This document shows, one piece after another, positions 23,883-32,679 of a stretch of DNA of 64,000 nucleotides. The stretch is from Actibacterium naphthalenivorans (GTDB lineage: Bacteria; Pseudomonadota; Alphaproteobacteria; Rhodobacterales; Rhodobacteraceae): the NCBI RefSeq assembly GCF_014196965.1, contig NZ_JACIEQ010000003.1:124001-188000 (forward strand), written 5' to 3'. Position numbers and translations under genes: made by a program. How positions within the stretch are numbered: position 1 is the stretch's first letter; every line of letters starts with the position of its first letter. The notes beneath the pieces are model-generated. The model was not told the DNA's origin. It saw nothing but the letters and a program-made list of their open reading frames with translations, and ran no database searches.

Positions 23883-24892
23883 CCCGAGGCGCGTATCTCA
23901 TTCCGGCCGCCGCACGCGCGCAGCGCCGGATCGCAGAGTTGTGGCGCGGGGTGCTGCTGTCATGCCTGCTGGCGATGGCCGCGCTGTTCCTGGCAGAGCA
24001 TTACGGCGGCCCGGCGATGCTCTATGCCCTGCTGATCGGCATCGCTTTCAACCACCTGTCCCAAGAGCCCAATTCCGCCGCCGGGATCGAGTTCACCTCG
24101 ACAACGCTGTTGCGCACCGGGGTCGCGCTGCTCGGGTGCCGGCTGGCGTTTGCGGACATCGCCCAGCTCGGGTGGCTTCATATCGCCGGGATCGCCGGGC
24201 TGATGGCGCTGACCATCGGCGCCGGCGTTGTGCTGTCACGGGTGATGGGGCGATCGCTCGGGTTCGGCTTGATCTCAGGTGGCGCGGTGGCGATCTGCGG
24301 CGCGTCTGCGGCGCTGGCGATCGCATCGGTCATCCCCAAGGGCTCGTTCCGGAAGGAAGAGCTTCTTTTCACCGTGGTCGGTGTCACCGCGTTTTCGACA
24401 CTGGCGATGGTCACCTATCCGTTGATCTTCGGAACGCTCGGCCTGTCAGAGGCCGATGTCGGCTATCTGATCGGCGGCACGATCCATGATGTCGCGCAGG
24501 TGGTCGGGGCAGGCTATATGATCAGCGATACGGTCGGCGATATCGCAAGCTTTACCAAGCTTCTGCGCGTCGCGCTCTTGCCGGTGGTCCTGCTGGCGAT
24601 ATCGCTGTGGTTCCGCGCAGAGGCCGGGGCGAAAATCCGGCTGCCGTGGTTTGTTGCGGTTTTCGCGATCCTGATGTTGCTGCGCAATCTCGCGCCCCTG
24701 CCGGCGGGGCTGATCCTGGGCCTCACCGATATTTCGCGTTTCCTTCTGGTCGCGGCGATCGCCGCGCTTGGCATGAAGACATCGCTGAAAAAGATGTTCG
24801 ACACCGGCGCGGGCATCATGGCGGCCATCGCGGTGCTGACAGTGGTTCTGCTGACAGGCGCGCTGGGTTTTTTGTGGCTTGCCGTGCGATAG
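23879..24892 (+). CDS. YeiH/UPF0324-family putative sulfate/sulfite exporter
   Basis: A 337-residue membrane protein with about ten hydrophobic segments. Family motifs are LLRTGVALLGCRLAF, SGGAVAICGASAALA and GGTIHDVAQVVGAGY. Members are annotated as putative sulfate exporters and occur with taurine and other sulfonate degradation genes, where they are thought to remove sulfite or sulfate. As last gene of the operon (start overlaps the regulator stop) it supports a sulfur-releasing reaction in this module. It converges on hemC with 4 bp between the stops. Confidence 0.88.
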   Translation: MTRGAYLIPAAARAQRRIAELWRGVLLSCLLAMAALFLAEHYGGPAMLYALLIGIAFNHLSQEPNSAAGIEFTSTTLLRTGVALLGCRLAFADIAQLGWLHIAGIAGLMALTIGAGVVLSRVMGRSLGFGLISGGAVAICGASAALAIASVIPKGSFRKEELLFTVVGVTAFSTLAMVTYPLIFGTLGLSEADVGYLIGGTIHDVAQVVGAGYMISDTVGDIASFTKLLRVALLPVVLLAISLWFRAEAGAKIRLPWFVAVFAILMLLRNLAPLPAGLILGLTDISRFLLVAAIAALGMKTSLKKMFDTGAGIMAAIAVLTVVLLTGALGFLWLAVR

Positions 24893-24896
24893 CCGC

Positions 24897-25838
24897 TTAG
24901 GCCGTGAAAAACCCTGCGCCGCCCCGCGCCCGAAGCCCTTCGGCCAGCGCGCGCCCCATCTCGGCGCCATCCTCGATCGGCGCTGTCGCCGCGTCGGCCA
25001 GACGTTCGGAGCCGTCGGGGCGCAGGATCTCTCCGCGCAGGCGCAGCGTGCCGCCGTCCAGCTCCGCCAGCCCGCCGATGGGCGTTTCGCACGACCCATC
25101 GAGCGCCGCGAGAAACGCGCGCTCCGCGGCCAGGCGCTGTCCGGTGGGGATGTCGTGGATCGCCTCGAGCAACCCGGCGGCACGGGTATCATCGCCGCGC
25201 CGCTCGATCCCGATGGCGCCCTGCGCCACGGCCGGCAGCATCTCTTCGGGTTCGATGGCCGACGCCGCGACCTCGGCCATGCCCAGCCGGTTGAGCCCCG
25301 CCATCGCGAGGAAGGTGGCCAGCGCCACGCCATCCCCCAGCTTTTTCAGCCGGGTCTGAACATTGCCGCGAAACTCCACCACCTGCAGATCGGGGCGGAA
25401 GTTCAGCAATTGCGCCCGTCGCCGCAGGCTAGAGGTGCCGACCACCGCGCCCTCGGCCAGATCGGAAAGCCGCGCGACCGAGGCCGAGACGAAGGCATCG
25501 CGCACATCCTCGCGCGGTAGATAACACTCCAGCACCAGCCCGGCGGGTTGATCCACGGGCATGTCCTTCATCGAATGCACGGCGATGTCGATGTCGCCGT
25601 CCAGCATCGCCTCTTCGATCTCCTTGGTGAACAGCCCCTTGCCGCCCAGCTCTTTGAGCGGGCGGTCAAGGACGCGGTCGCCCGTGGTCTTGATCACCAC
25701 GATCTCGAAGGCCTGATGCGGCAGGTCGAAGGCGGCGGCCAGCCGGGCGCGCGTTTCATGCGCCTGGGCAAGGGCAAGCGGCGAGCCGCGGGTGCCGATC
25801 TTAAGGGGCGAGGCGGGGGTGGGAAGCATCGGTGTCAT
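24897..25838 (-). CDS. hemC: Porphobilinogen deaminase (hydroxymethylbilane synthase)
   Basis: A 313-residue cytoplasmic enzyme that joins four porphobilinogen units into hydroxymethylbilane. The N-terminal KIGTRGSPLALAQA, the central VVGTSSLRRRAQLL and the dipyrromethane-cofactor cysteine C250 in LDGSCETPIGG are all present. The length is normal. It is divergent from hemE across a 96-bp gap, so two consecutive parts of the haem pathway share a regulatory region. An alternative start is the ATG at 25829. Confidence 0.97.
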   Translation of the reverse strand: MTPMLPTPASPLKIGTRGSPLALAQAHETRARLAAAFDLPHQAFEIVVIKTTGDRVLDRPLKELGGKGLFTKEIEEAMLDGDIDIAVHSMKDMPVDQPAGLVLECYLPREDVRDAFVSASVARLSDLAEGAVVGTSSLRRRAQLLNFRPDLQVVEFRGNVQTRLKKLGDGVALATFLAMAGLNRLGMAEVAASAIEPEEMLPAVAQGAIGIERRGDDTRAAGLLEAIHDIPTGQRLAAERAFLAALDGSCETPIGGLAELDGGTLRLRGEILRPDGSERLADAATAPIEDGAEMGRALAEGLRARGGAGFFTA

Positions 25839-25934
25839 GGCCTGTCTCTAATCGCGTCGCGTGGTCCTGACAATGCGCCTGCCCTTGACATGCTGGCACA
25901 GCCGGGCGACCACCTCCCGCAGCAATAGACGGGG

Positions 25935-26972
25935 ATGAGCATGGCCGAAACCAAAAAACTGATGCGCGCGCTGGCTGGAGAGACGCAGGCGGTGCCGCCG
26001 GTATGGATGATGCGGCAGGCCGGGCGCTATCTGCCGGAGTATCGCGCGACGCGGGCGCAGGCGGGGGATTTCCTGTCGCTGTGCTACAACCCCGAACTCG
26101 CCGCCGAGGTGACGCTGCAGCCGATCCGCCGTTACGGGTTCGACGCGGCCATTCTGTTTGCCGATATTCTGCTGGTGCCGCAGGCGCTGGGGGCCGATCT
26201 GTGGTTTGTCACCGGCGAGGGGCCGCGCCTTTCGACCATCACTTCGCCCAGCGATTTCAATGCGTTGAAGCCGGTCGAGGAGATCCATGAAACCCTCTCT
26301 CCGATCTATGAGACGCTGCGCATCCTGACCGGCGCACTGCCCGCAGAGACCGCGCTGATCGGTTTCGCCGGGGCGCCCTGGACGGTGGCCACCTACATGA
26401 TCGCCGGGCGCGGCACGCCCGATCAGGGGCCGGCGCACAGGCTGATGGCCGAAGACCCCGCGACATTCGATGCGCTGATGGCGCGGATCACGGCGGCGAC
26501 GGTCGAATATCTGTCGGCGCAGATCGTGGCCGGGGCCGAGGTCGTCAAGCTGTTCGACAGCTGGGCCGGGTCGCTGAAGGGCGACGCGTTCACCCGCTAT
26601 GCCCTTGAACCCGCAAGGGAAATTATCGCCGCGCTGAAGGCCCGGCACCCCGAGACTCCGGTCATCGCCTTCCCGCGCGAGGCGGGGGAGAACTATATCG
26701 GCTTCGCTAGGGCCACCGGCGCCGATTGCGTGGCGCTGGACAATTCCGTCTCTGCCGAATGGGCCGCCGAACATGTGCAGGTCGATGGCTGCGTGCAGGG
26801 AAACCTTGCGCCAAATCATATGGTTACCGGCGGCCAAGCGCTGATCGACGAGACCCGGCGCATCGTGAAGGCCTTCTCCAACGGCCCGCATATCTTCAAC
26901 CTCGGCCATGGCATCACCCCCGACGCGAACCCCGACAATGTGCAGGTGATGATCGACGCGATCCGGGGCTGA
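25935..26972 (+). CDS. hemE: Uroporphyrinogen III decarboxylase
   Basis: A 345-residue enzyme converting uroporphyrinogen III to coproporphyrinogen III. The first signature [17 protein letters not shown] and the second, [14 protein letters not shown], are intact, and the end ([16 protein letters not shown]) is typical. GACGGGG precedes the ATG; the internal ATG at 25941 is an alternative. It feeds HemF and HemN, both also encoded in this window. Confidence 0.98.
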   Translation: MSMAETKKLMRALAGETQAVPPVWMMRQAGRYLPEYRATRAQAGDFLSLCYNPELAAEVTLQPIRRYGFDAAILFADILLVPQALGADLWFVTGEGPRLSTITSPSDFNALKPVEEIHETLSPIYETLRILTGALPAETALIGFAGAPWTVATYMIAGRGTPDQGPAHRLMAEDPATFDALMARITAATVEYLSAQIVAGAEVVKLFDSWAGSLKGDAFTRYALEPAREIIAALKARHPETPVIAFPREAGENYIGFARATGADCVALDNSVSAEWAAEHVQVDGCVQGNLAPNHMVTGGQALIDETRRIVKAFSNGPHIFNLGHGITPDANPDNVQVMIDAIRG

Positions 26973-27055
26973 GTTTCGGCCAATCCAGACGTTTCGCCCC
27001 CCGAAATCGTCCGAAACGCGGCCCCGGTCTGGTACGAAACCCCGCCGCTCGGCCC

Positions 27056-27086
27056 GTTAGGGCGGCGTTAACCGCCCTGCCCTAAC
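27056..27086 (+). terminator. Inverted repeat between hemE and the antitoxin gene
   Basis: GTTAGGG (27056-27062) and CCCTAAC (27080-27086) form the outer stem, with CGG/CCG inside around a CGTTAA centre. It could terminate hemE or serve as the operator of the downstream Phd/YefM-type gene, which starts 37 bp later. Such antitoxins bind palindromes in their own promoters. Confidence 0.4.
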
Positions 27087-27122
27087 CTGCCCCTCGTGTT
27101 CGACCGAATCCCGAGGTGCCCG

Positions 27123-27371
27123 ATGCCCCACACCGCCACGCTGAGCCAGTTCCGCAATGCGATGGGCCGCCATGTCGCCCGCGTCGCCTGGACGGGCAAA
27201 CGGCTGATCCTGATGAAACACGGCAAGGCGGTGGCCGGGCTGGTAACGGTGCGCGACCTGGAACTGCTGGACGAGGTGGAGGCGAAATCGCTGGATTACA
27301 AACGCTACCAGACCGCCGAGAAACTGATGCGATGGGAGGCGCTGAAAGCGGGGATCGCGGAGGGGGAGTGA
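27123..27371 (+). CDS. Phd/YefM-family antitoxin-like protein, no toxin gene next to it
   Basis: An 82-residue protein. Residues 6-50 (LSQFRNAMGRHVARVAWTGKRLILMKHGKAVAGLVTVRDLELL) follow the Phd/YefM DNA-binding fold: an opening helix, then two strands with K-H-G-K-A, then V-x-D-L. The C-terminal part (DYKRYQTAEKLMRWEAL) would be the toxin-neutralising helix. The usual RelE- or Doc-type toxin is missing on both sides. An ATG at 27123 gives the family length. It may be a solitary regulator or the remains of a toxin-antitoxin pair broken by the islet that follows. Confidence 0.72.
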   Translation: MPHTATLSQFRNAMGRHVARVAWTGKRLILMKHGKAVAGLVTVRDLELLDEVEAKSLDYKRYQTAEKLMRWEALKAGIAEGE

Positions 27372-27430
27372 GGGGAAATGGCTGGGATGGGAGACTGGGC
27401 GGGTTTTATCGTTTGGGTATTTGCGCCAGG

Positions 27431-27520
27431 AGCGGACATTTGCCGCGGTCGGCATTACGGGGCGCCGAACGCTAGAAGCGGAAGCTGCAAACCGACGCGA
27501 ATGCCTTTAGCGGACATTTG
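27431..27520. repeat. Direct repeat AGCGGACATTTG
   Basis: The 12-mer occurs at 27431-27442 and again at 27509-27520, in non-coding sequence between the antitoxin gene and the unrecognised gene. Nothing else was identified in 27372-27526. It may be the remnant of an interspersed element at the edge of the AT-rich islet. Confidence 0.45.
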
Positions 27521-27526
27521 TTTAAC

Positions 27527-28603
27527 TTATGTGGATGACCCGTCGATGCGTGCTTCTAGATCGCGGGTCCGCACGTTCCCGAATCCAAGTGTAGAAAGGA
27601 TAAGTAGCCTAGCAACTTGTTGAGTATTGTAGACCTCATATGGGCCTAAGCGCCGTGACTTCGCTCCAAATGCATGCGCAGTGATAAAGTTTCGCAAATA
27701 GCTGCACGCATGAATAGCGTCAGGGAGCGAAAATGTCAGATCTCGAACCTGCTGACCCCCGCTTTTGGATGCCGTTTCTCCACGGTTCGGTTCAATTTCA
27801 AGTTCCGTTTTATCACCCCTGACAATCCAACAAATTGTTATGTCTGGCGAGATTCCGGCTCGCTGCAAGCGAGATCTAATGTCTGCCAAGACTTCTGGAT
27901 TCCACTCAAAAGTTTTGCTATTCAACCACCGCTTCTTCTCCGCGCTCGACTTTATCTGAAGATCCAGTTCTTCAATCGACGAGAACGCCAGGTTAATCGC
28001 TATCGATGTGCGTACGTGATCTTTAAACTCATTGGAGTGCTTTTCAAATATTTGGCCATAATGCGGGTGCGTTGACCGAGGGGTAATACACTCGGTCTCG
28101 TAACTTTTCGCAAGCTTGTGGATCGCGTAAATACTACGCTTGTTTGGCCAAGCTTTCGCAGCGATAGCGACGGCCAAAGGCAGCTCAGAACAAAATGTAA
28201 ACTTCTCAAAAAAAATGTCTTTCCGCAAAATGCCCGTAAGGATCAATTGCCGCTCAATATCTTCGTAAGGTAGCTTAAATCCGGCAAGATAGCTGACGCT
28301 CTGGTCAGCAAACGCCTTTGTTATGATACTTGACGCACGAATAAGGTGGATGATGTTATTGGCCACGGCTTCCTCAGCTTTTATGATTAACAATTCGCCG
28401 TACTTTTCGCCGTCTTTGAGCACTCCAGCTTCTTCAGTTTCGCTTGCCTGCGCGCATGTGATCCATGCATCACGATTAATGAAACGGAATCGTCTCGATG
28501 GATCAGGGATGAAGCTGACCTTCCAACCTGCTTGCGAACAAAGGGATTTCACCAACTCGGTCTGACACGGCCTGAATACTAAGAAACTACAGAACTCCCC
28601 CAC
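27527..28603 (-). CDS. Unrecognised protein in an AT-rich islet
   Basis: A 358-residue protein I do not recognise. It starts at GTG with GGGAG 8 bp upstream. It has no signal peptide or clear membrane segment. It is rich in Lys, Ile, Ser and Asn compared with the Ala/Arg-rich neighbours, and its codons use A or T in the third position far more often, so recent transfer is likely. A helical C-terminal part (DAIHACSYLRNFITAHAFG, then YNTQQVARLLILSTLGF) could be a HEPN-like helical bundle, but this is a weak impression. No integrase or transposase is adjacent. The upstream gap 28604-28791 is also AT-rich at its start and shows no gene. Confidence 0.6.
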   Translation of the reverse strand: MGEFCSFLVFRPCQTELVKSLCSQAGWKVSFIPDPSRRFRFINRDAWITCAQASETEEAGVLKDGEKYGELLIIKAEEAVANNIIHLIRASSIITKAFADQSVSYLAGFKLPYEDIERQLILTGILRKDIFFEKFTFCSELPLAVAIAAKAWPNKRSIYAIHKLAKSYETECITPRSTHPHYGQIFEKHSNEFKDHVRTSIAINLAFSSIEELDLQIKSSAEKKRWLNSKTFEWNPEVLADIRSRLQRAGISPDITICWIVRGDKTELEIEPNRGETASKSGGQQVRDLTFSLPDAIHACSYLRNFITAHAFGAKSRRLGPYEVYNTQQVARLLILSTLGFGNVRTRDLEARIDGSST

Positions 28604-28791
28604 AATGCTTACTCCCGAGAATTGCGCTTCAACAGTTTATTTACTGGCTTTCTATCAACAGCTTAAAGTAAAAATCGCGGCACGATATACCCCAACAGTG
28701 TGCTTCCCCCACTTTTACACCAAATGCCCGCTTCCCAGACGCTGCGGTGCTGCGTCAGTTCAGTCTTGAGCAGCAGCTCCGCCCCCCAAAC

Positions 28792-29349
28792 TCACCCCGG
28801 CGTCACCTCGCGCCAGGTGCCGGTTTCGATCCCCTTCAGCGTCCACTCTCCCACCTGCCAGCGGATCAGCCGCAGGGTCGGGTGGCCGACGGCGGCTGTC
28901 ATGCGGCGGATCTGGCGGTTGCGGCCTTCGGTGATGGTGATCTCGGCCCATGTGTCGGGCACCGTCTTGCGGAACCGCACCGGGGGCGTGCGGGGCCAGA
29001 GCCAGGCCGGGGCCTCAATGCGGCGGGCCCGTGCGGGGCGGGTGGGGCCGTCTTTCAGCGTGACCCCGGCGCGCAGCCGGGCCAGCGCGTCCCGGGTGAT
29101 CGTGCCCTCGAGCTGCACCAGGTAGGTTTTCGGCAGCTTGTGCTTCGGGCTGGCGATGCGGTTCTGCAGCGCGCCGTCATCGGTGAGCAGCAGCAGCCCC
29201 TCGCTGTCCTTGTCGAGCCGGCCGGCGGGATAGACGCCGGGGAGGTCGATGAATTCCGACAGGGTGCGCGCGGGGCTGGTGGAAGTGCTGGCATCGGTGA
29301 ATTGCGACAGCACGCCGAAGGGTTTGTTGAACAGGATCAGGCGGGGCAT
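28792..29349 (-). CDS. rluE: 23S rRNA pseudouridine synthase RluE
   Basis: A 185-residue RsuA/RluB/E/F-group synthase without an S4 domain, as in RluE. The catalytic aspartate is in [15 protein letters not shown]. Other family blocks are [13 protein letters not shown] at the start, [12 protein letters not shown], and [21 protein letters not shown] near the end. RluE modifies U2457 (E. coli numbering) of 23S rRNA. It lies 44 bp downstream of hemF on the same strand and could be read from the same transcript. Confidence 0.94.
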   Translation of the reverse strand: MPRLILFNKPFGVLSQFTDASTSTSPARTLSEFIDLPGVYPAGRLDKDSEGLLLLTDDGALQNRIASPKHKLPKTYLVQLEGTITRDALARLRAGVTLKDGPTRPARARRIEAPAWLWPRTPPVRFRKTVPDTWAEITITEGRNRQIRRMTAAVGHPTLRLIRWQVGEWTLKGIETGTWREVTPG

Positions 29350-29393
29350 GGGCGCGGCCGCTCAACCGCCCGGCGCGGGCACGGGGCGCGCTT

Positions 29394-30284
29394 TCATACC
29401 CATTTGGCCAGCGGCGGCAGGCTCATGAGCACGGCGTTGGCGTCATGGCCGGTTTCGAGGCCGAATTTGGTGCCCCGGTCATAGACCAGGTTGTATTCGG
29501 CATAGAGGCCACGGTGGATGAGCTGGGTGTTCCTGTCGTCTTCGGTCCAGGGGGTGTCGCGGCGTTTTTCGGTGACCGGCAGGAAGGCGGGCAGGAAGGC
29601 GCGGCCGACGTCCTGGATGAAGGCGAAATCGGCCTCCCAGTCGCCGGTGTTGTGATCGTCGAGGAAGATGCCGCCGACGCCGCGCGCGCGCTGGCGGTGG
29701 GGGATGTAGAAATATTCGTCGGCCCAGGCCTTGAAGCGCGGGTAATAGGCCGGGTCGTGGCGATCGCAGTGCTGTTTCTGGACCGCGTGAAAATGGGCGG
29801 TATCCTCGGGGTATTCGATGCAGGGGTTGAGGTCGGAGCCGCCGCCGAACCACCAGGCGTGCGGGGTCCAGAACATGCGGGTGTTCATGTGCACGGCGGG
29901 GCAATGCGGGTTCTGCATATGCGCGACGAGGGAGATGCCGGAGGCCCAGAAGCGCGGATCGCTTTCCATGCCGGGGATGCCGCGCGCGGCCATCGCCTTT
30001 TGCGCGCGGGCGCCGAGCTGGCCGTAGACGGTGGAGATGTTCACGCCGACCTTCTCGAACACGCGGCCGCCGCGCATCACGCTCATCAGCCCGCCGCCGG
30101 CATCGGAGCCGTCCTCGGCGCTGCGCGTGGTTTGCGTCACCTCGAACCGGCCGGGGGGAAGCGTGGCGAAGGGGCCGGTGGTTTGCGTGTCTTCGAGCGC
30201 TTCGAAGGCGGCGACGATCTGATCGCGCAGGTCGCGGAACCAGGCGGCGGCGCGGGCCTTGCGGTCGTCGAATGGCTGGTTCAT
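29394..30284 (-). CDS. hemF: Oxygen-dependent coproporphyrinogen III oxidase
   Basis: A 296-residue enzyme that oxidatively decarboxylates coproporphyrinogen III to protoporphyrinogen IX using O2. Family motifs are GGGLMSVMRGGRVFEKVGVN, HMNTRMFW and WWFGGGSDLNP. GAGGAGG precedes the ATG at 30284, so I reject the longer frame to 30365. Unlike hemN, its upstream region (30285-30426) shows no FNR-type box. That fits use of HemF in air and HemN when oxygen is low. Confidence 0.97.
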   Translation of the reverse strand: MNQPFDDRKARAAAWFRDLRDQIVAAFEALEDTQTTGPFATLPPGRFEVTQTTRSAEDGSDAGGGLMSVMRGGRVFEKVGVNISTVYGQLGARAQKAMAARGIPGMESDPRFWASGISLVAHMQNPHCPAVHMNTRMFWTPHAWWFGGGSDLNPCIEYPEDTAHFHAVQKQHCDRHDPAYYPRFKAWADEYFYIPHRQRARGVGGIFLDDHNTGDWEADFAFIQDVGRAFLPAFLPVTEKRRDTPWTEDDRNTQLIHRGLYAEYNLVYDRGTKFGLETGHDANAVLMSLPPLAKWV

Positions 30285-30426
30285 CGGGGCCTCCTCGCTT
30301 TCGGTGTCGCGCCGGTGCCTAGCAGTTTTGACCCCGGCCTGCCAGCCTGTCGCGCCGCGTGCCAAAGCGTTTTGTATGCGGCACGAGAGCGCCTATATAG
30401 GACGGAACCCGAACAGGAGCCCGCCG

Positions 30427-30816
30427 ATGCGTCGCCTTGCCCTTTTGCTGTTGCTGCCACTGGCGGCCTGCGCCACCCCCCGCGAACGCTGTGACAGGGC
30501 CGCGACCGAGGATCTGAGGGTGGTGGGCGCGCTGATCGTCGAGACGGAGCAGAATATCGCCCGCGGCTATGCCATTCAGCAGGAAGTGCGCGAACGGCCC
30601 AGGCTGACCTACTGCTGGGGCGGGCGTGGCGGCGATGGCCATTTCGGCTATGCCTTCTGCAATGACACCGAGACCTATACGGTGGACAGGCCGGTGGCGA
30701 TCGATCTGGATGAGGAACGCGCGAAGCTGGCGACGCTGAAGCGGAAATACACGGAGCTGAAGAAACGCTCGGCCCTGGATCTGGCGGCCTGCGCGGTGAA
30801 CTATCCCGAAACCTAA
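30427..30816 (+). CDS. Hypothetical lipoprotein
   Basis: A 129-residue exported protein. The signal peptide MRRLALLLLLPLAAC has a lipobox with C15 as lipidated residue. The mature part has a predicted coiled segment (DEERAKLATLKRKYTELKK) and several cysteines (near residues 22, 63, 78 and the C-terminal DLAACAVNY). AGGAG precedes the ATG. A TATATAGG-like sequence about 30 bp upstream may be its -10. It is divergent from hemF and its stop overlaps the SDR stop. Function unknown. Confidence 0.7.
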   Translation: MRRLALLLLLPLAACATPRERCDRAATEDLRVVGALIVETEQNIARGYAIQQEVRERPRLTYCWGGRGGDGHFGYAFCNDTETYTVDRPVAIDLDEERAKLATLKRKYTELKKRSALDLAACAVNYPET

Positions 30817-31622
30817 TGCGCCGGGGCGTTGACCGGGTCCAGCAGGGTGCGGCCGCCATCGACGGTGATGATCTGCCCGGTCATGAAGGACGCGCCGTCG
30901 GAGGCCAGGAACTGCACCGCCTCGGCCACCTCGCCAGGTTTGGCGATCCGGGCCATGGGCGTGTGTTCCCGGATATCGGTGCGATAATCGGAATTTTCCT
31001 TCAGCGTGCTTTTCAGGCTGGAGCTGAGCACCGAGCCGAAGGCGACCGCGTTTACCCGGATGCGTTCGGGAGCCAGCGCCACCGCCAGCGAGCGGGTCAT
31101 CTGATCCAGCGCGGCGCAGCTGACCGAATAGCCCATCAGTTCCGGGTGGGTGCGGCGCGCGGCGATGGACGACAGGTTGACGATAGCCCCGACACAACTG
31201 TCTTCGTTGCCGGCCTCTTCGGCCTGTTTGATCATCCGCCGCGCGATGCACTGGCTGAGCCGCAGGCTTGTGAGCAGGTTTTGCTGCAGCAGCACCTCGA
31301 CCGCGTCGTCATCCGGGTTCAGCGGATCGGAGGGGATCATCTGGCGGCTGGCGTTGACAAGGATATCGACGCGTTCGAACGCATCCAGCGTGGCCGACAG
31401 AAGGTTGGCGATGGTCAGCCTTTCGCGCAGATCCCCGGCGAAGAAGCGGATGTTTTCCTCTTTGGCGGCATCGGCGCCGATCTCTTCGATCAGGCGCGCC
31501 TCATCCATATCGGCGAACATCACGTTGGCGCCCTGATCAGCGAAATGGCGGGCGATGGCCAGGCCGACGCCATGTGCGGCGCCGGTCACGATGGCGGTTT
31601 TGCCGGCGATGGAGAATGACAT
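30813..31622 (-). CDS. SDR-family protein lacking the catalytic lysine
   Basis: A 269-residue short-chain dehydrogenase/reductase fold. The cofactor motif TGAAHGVG (14-21), the D64 region (FAGDLRERL) and LVNAS (89-93) are normal. The active-site serine S152 and Y165 are present, but the expected YxxxK reads Y165-S-V-S-C169, so the catalytic lysine is replaced by cysteine. The C-terminal MTGQIITVDGGRTL is typical. It may bind NAD(P) without standard dehydrogenase activity or use altered chemistry. Its stop overlaps the lipoprotein stop by 4 bp on the opposite strand. Confidence 0.85.
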   Translation of the reverse strand: MSFSIAGKTAIVTGAAHGVGLAIARHFADQGANVMFADMDEARLIEEIGADAAKEENIRFFAGDLRERLTIANLLSATLDAFERVDILVNASRQMIPSDPLNPDDDAVEVLLQQNLLTSLRLSQCIARRMIKQAEEAGNEDSCVGAIVNLSSIAARRTHPELMGYSVSCAALDQMTRSLAVALAPERIRVNAVAFGSVLSSSLKSTLKENSDYRTDIREHTPMARIAKPGEVAEAVQFLASDGASFMTGQIITVDGGRTLLDPVNAPAH

Positions 31623-31662
31623 GGCCTAAGCTCCTGATTCCTTGGGGTAAGACTAGCGGGTT

Positions 31663-32661
31663 TCACCGCGCCCGGCGAGGCGGGCCCGAGCGCCGTGCCG
31701 CATGCAGCACCTTGAATGCCGTGTCACCGGCCACTTCTTCGACATCGCGGAACAGCGTTTCAAGACTGCGTTCATAGGGCAGATGCCGGTTGGCCACCAC
31801 CCAAAGCTGACCGGCGGGCGTGAGCATCCGCGCGGCGGCGGCGAGGAACGCCACGCCAAGCGCCGGCTCGGCGGTGCGGCTGGTGTGGAACGGCGGGTTG
31901 GAGATGACCACATCGAACAGCGTTTCGGGCTGGAACTGCGTGGCGTCGGCCCAGTGGAACCGGGCACGCGGATCGGTGATATTGGCCTTTGCGCAGGCCA
32001 GCGCGGCATGCTCGGCCTCGATCAGATGAATCTCGGTGATGTCGGGCCGGGTGAGCGCCTGCGCCGACAGATAGCCCCAGCCGGCGCCCAGATCGGCCAC
32101 CCGCCCCTTCAGCCGCGCGGGCAGCGCCGCCGCCAGCATGGCGGAGCCGCGATCGACGCCATCGGCGGAAAACACGCCCGGCGCGGTACAGAAACCTTCG
32201 GCAAGGCGGGTCGGCCCATCGGGGGCCCAGTCGGCAAAGGCGTCGGCATCCGCGATGAGCCGGAACAGCTTGCCATGCGCCATCGACAGCGGCGCGCCCA
32301 CTTCAGCGCGTTTGCGGCAATCGCGGAACAGGCTGTCGACACCGTCGGTCTTTTGCCCGTCTACCAGAACCGGGCCGCCGCCTGTCAGGGCCACCGCCTC
32401 GGCCACCAGCGCGCGGGCCTCGGCCTTGGCGCGGGGCACGCAGACCAGCGCGGCGGCATAGGGGCCTTCGGCCGTGGCCGAACAGCGATAGCCGCGCGCG
32501 GCCCAGGCATCATGATCGGGCCGGAAGCCCTGAATGATATGCACGCGATCCTTGGGAAGCGCCGACAGATCGGCATCGGCGCGCGGCCGGAACACGGCAA
32601 TCGCACCTTCACCGGGCAGCGGCAGGCCAGCAAGCGCAAGGGTAAGTCGGCTGTCACGCAT
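31663..32661 (-). CDS. RsmC-like class I methyltransferase
   Basis: A 332-residue protein with the two-domain layout of RsmC/RlmG. An N-terminal degenerate methyltransferase-like half is followed by an active half with SAM motif DLGAGWGYLS (190-199) and the N-6/N2 motif SNPPFH (254-259). Family members make m2G1207 in 16S rRNA or a related 23S base; which one applies here is not decided. It precedes the SDR gene on the same strand by 40 bp. Confidence 0.88.
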   Translation of the reverse strand: MRDSRLTLALAGLPLPGEGAIAVFRPRADADLSALPKDRVHIIQGFRPDHDAWAARGYRCSATAEGPYAAALVCVPRAKAEARALVAEAVALTGGGPVLVDGQKTDGVDSLFRDCRKRAEVGAPLSMAHGKLFRLIADADAFADWAPDGPTRLAEGFCTAPGVFSADGVDRGSAMLAAALPARLKGRVADLGAGWGYLSAQALTRPDITEIHLIEAEHAALACAKANITDPRARFHWADATQFQPETLFDVVISNPPFHTSRTAEPALGVAFLAAAARMLTPAGQLWVVANRHLPYERSLETLFRDVEEVAGDTAFKVLHAARRSGPPRRAR

Positions 32662-32679
32662 GAGCGGGCGCGCGGCGCC

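Noticed and set aside
27378-27623. An 81-codon plus-strand frame after the antitoxin gene, as the missing toxin
   Set aside because: It overlaps the end of the unrecognised minus-strand gene, has no toxin features and looks like translated repeat sequence.
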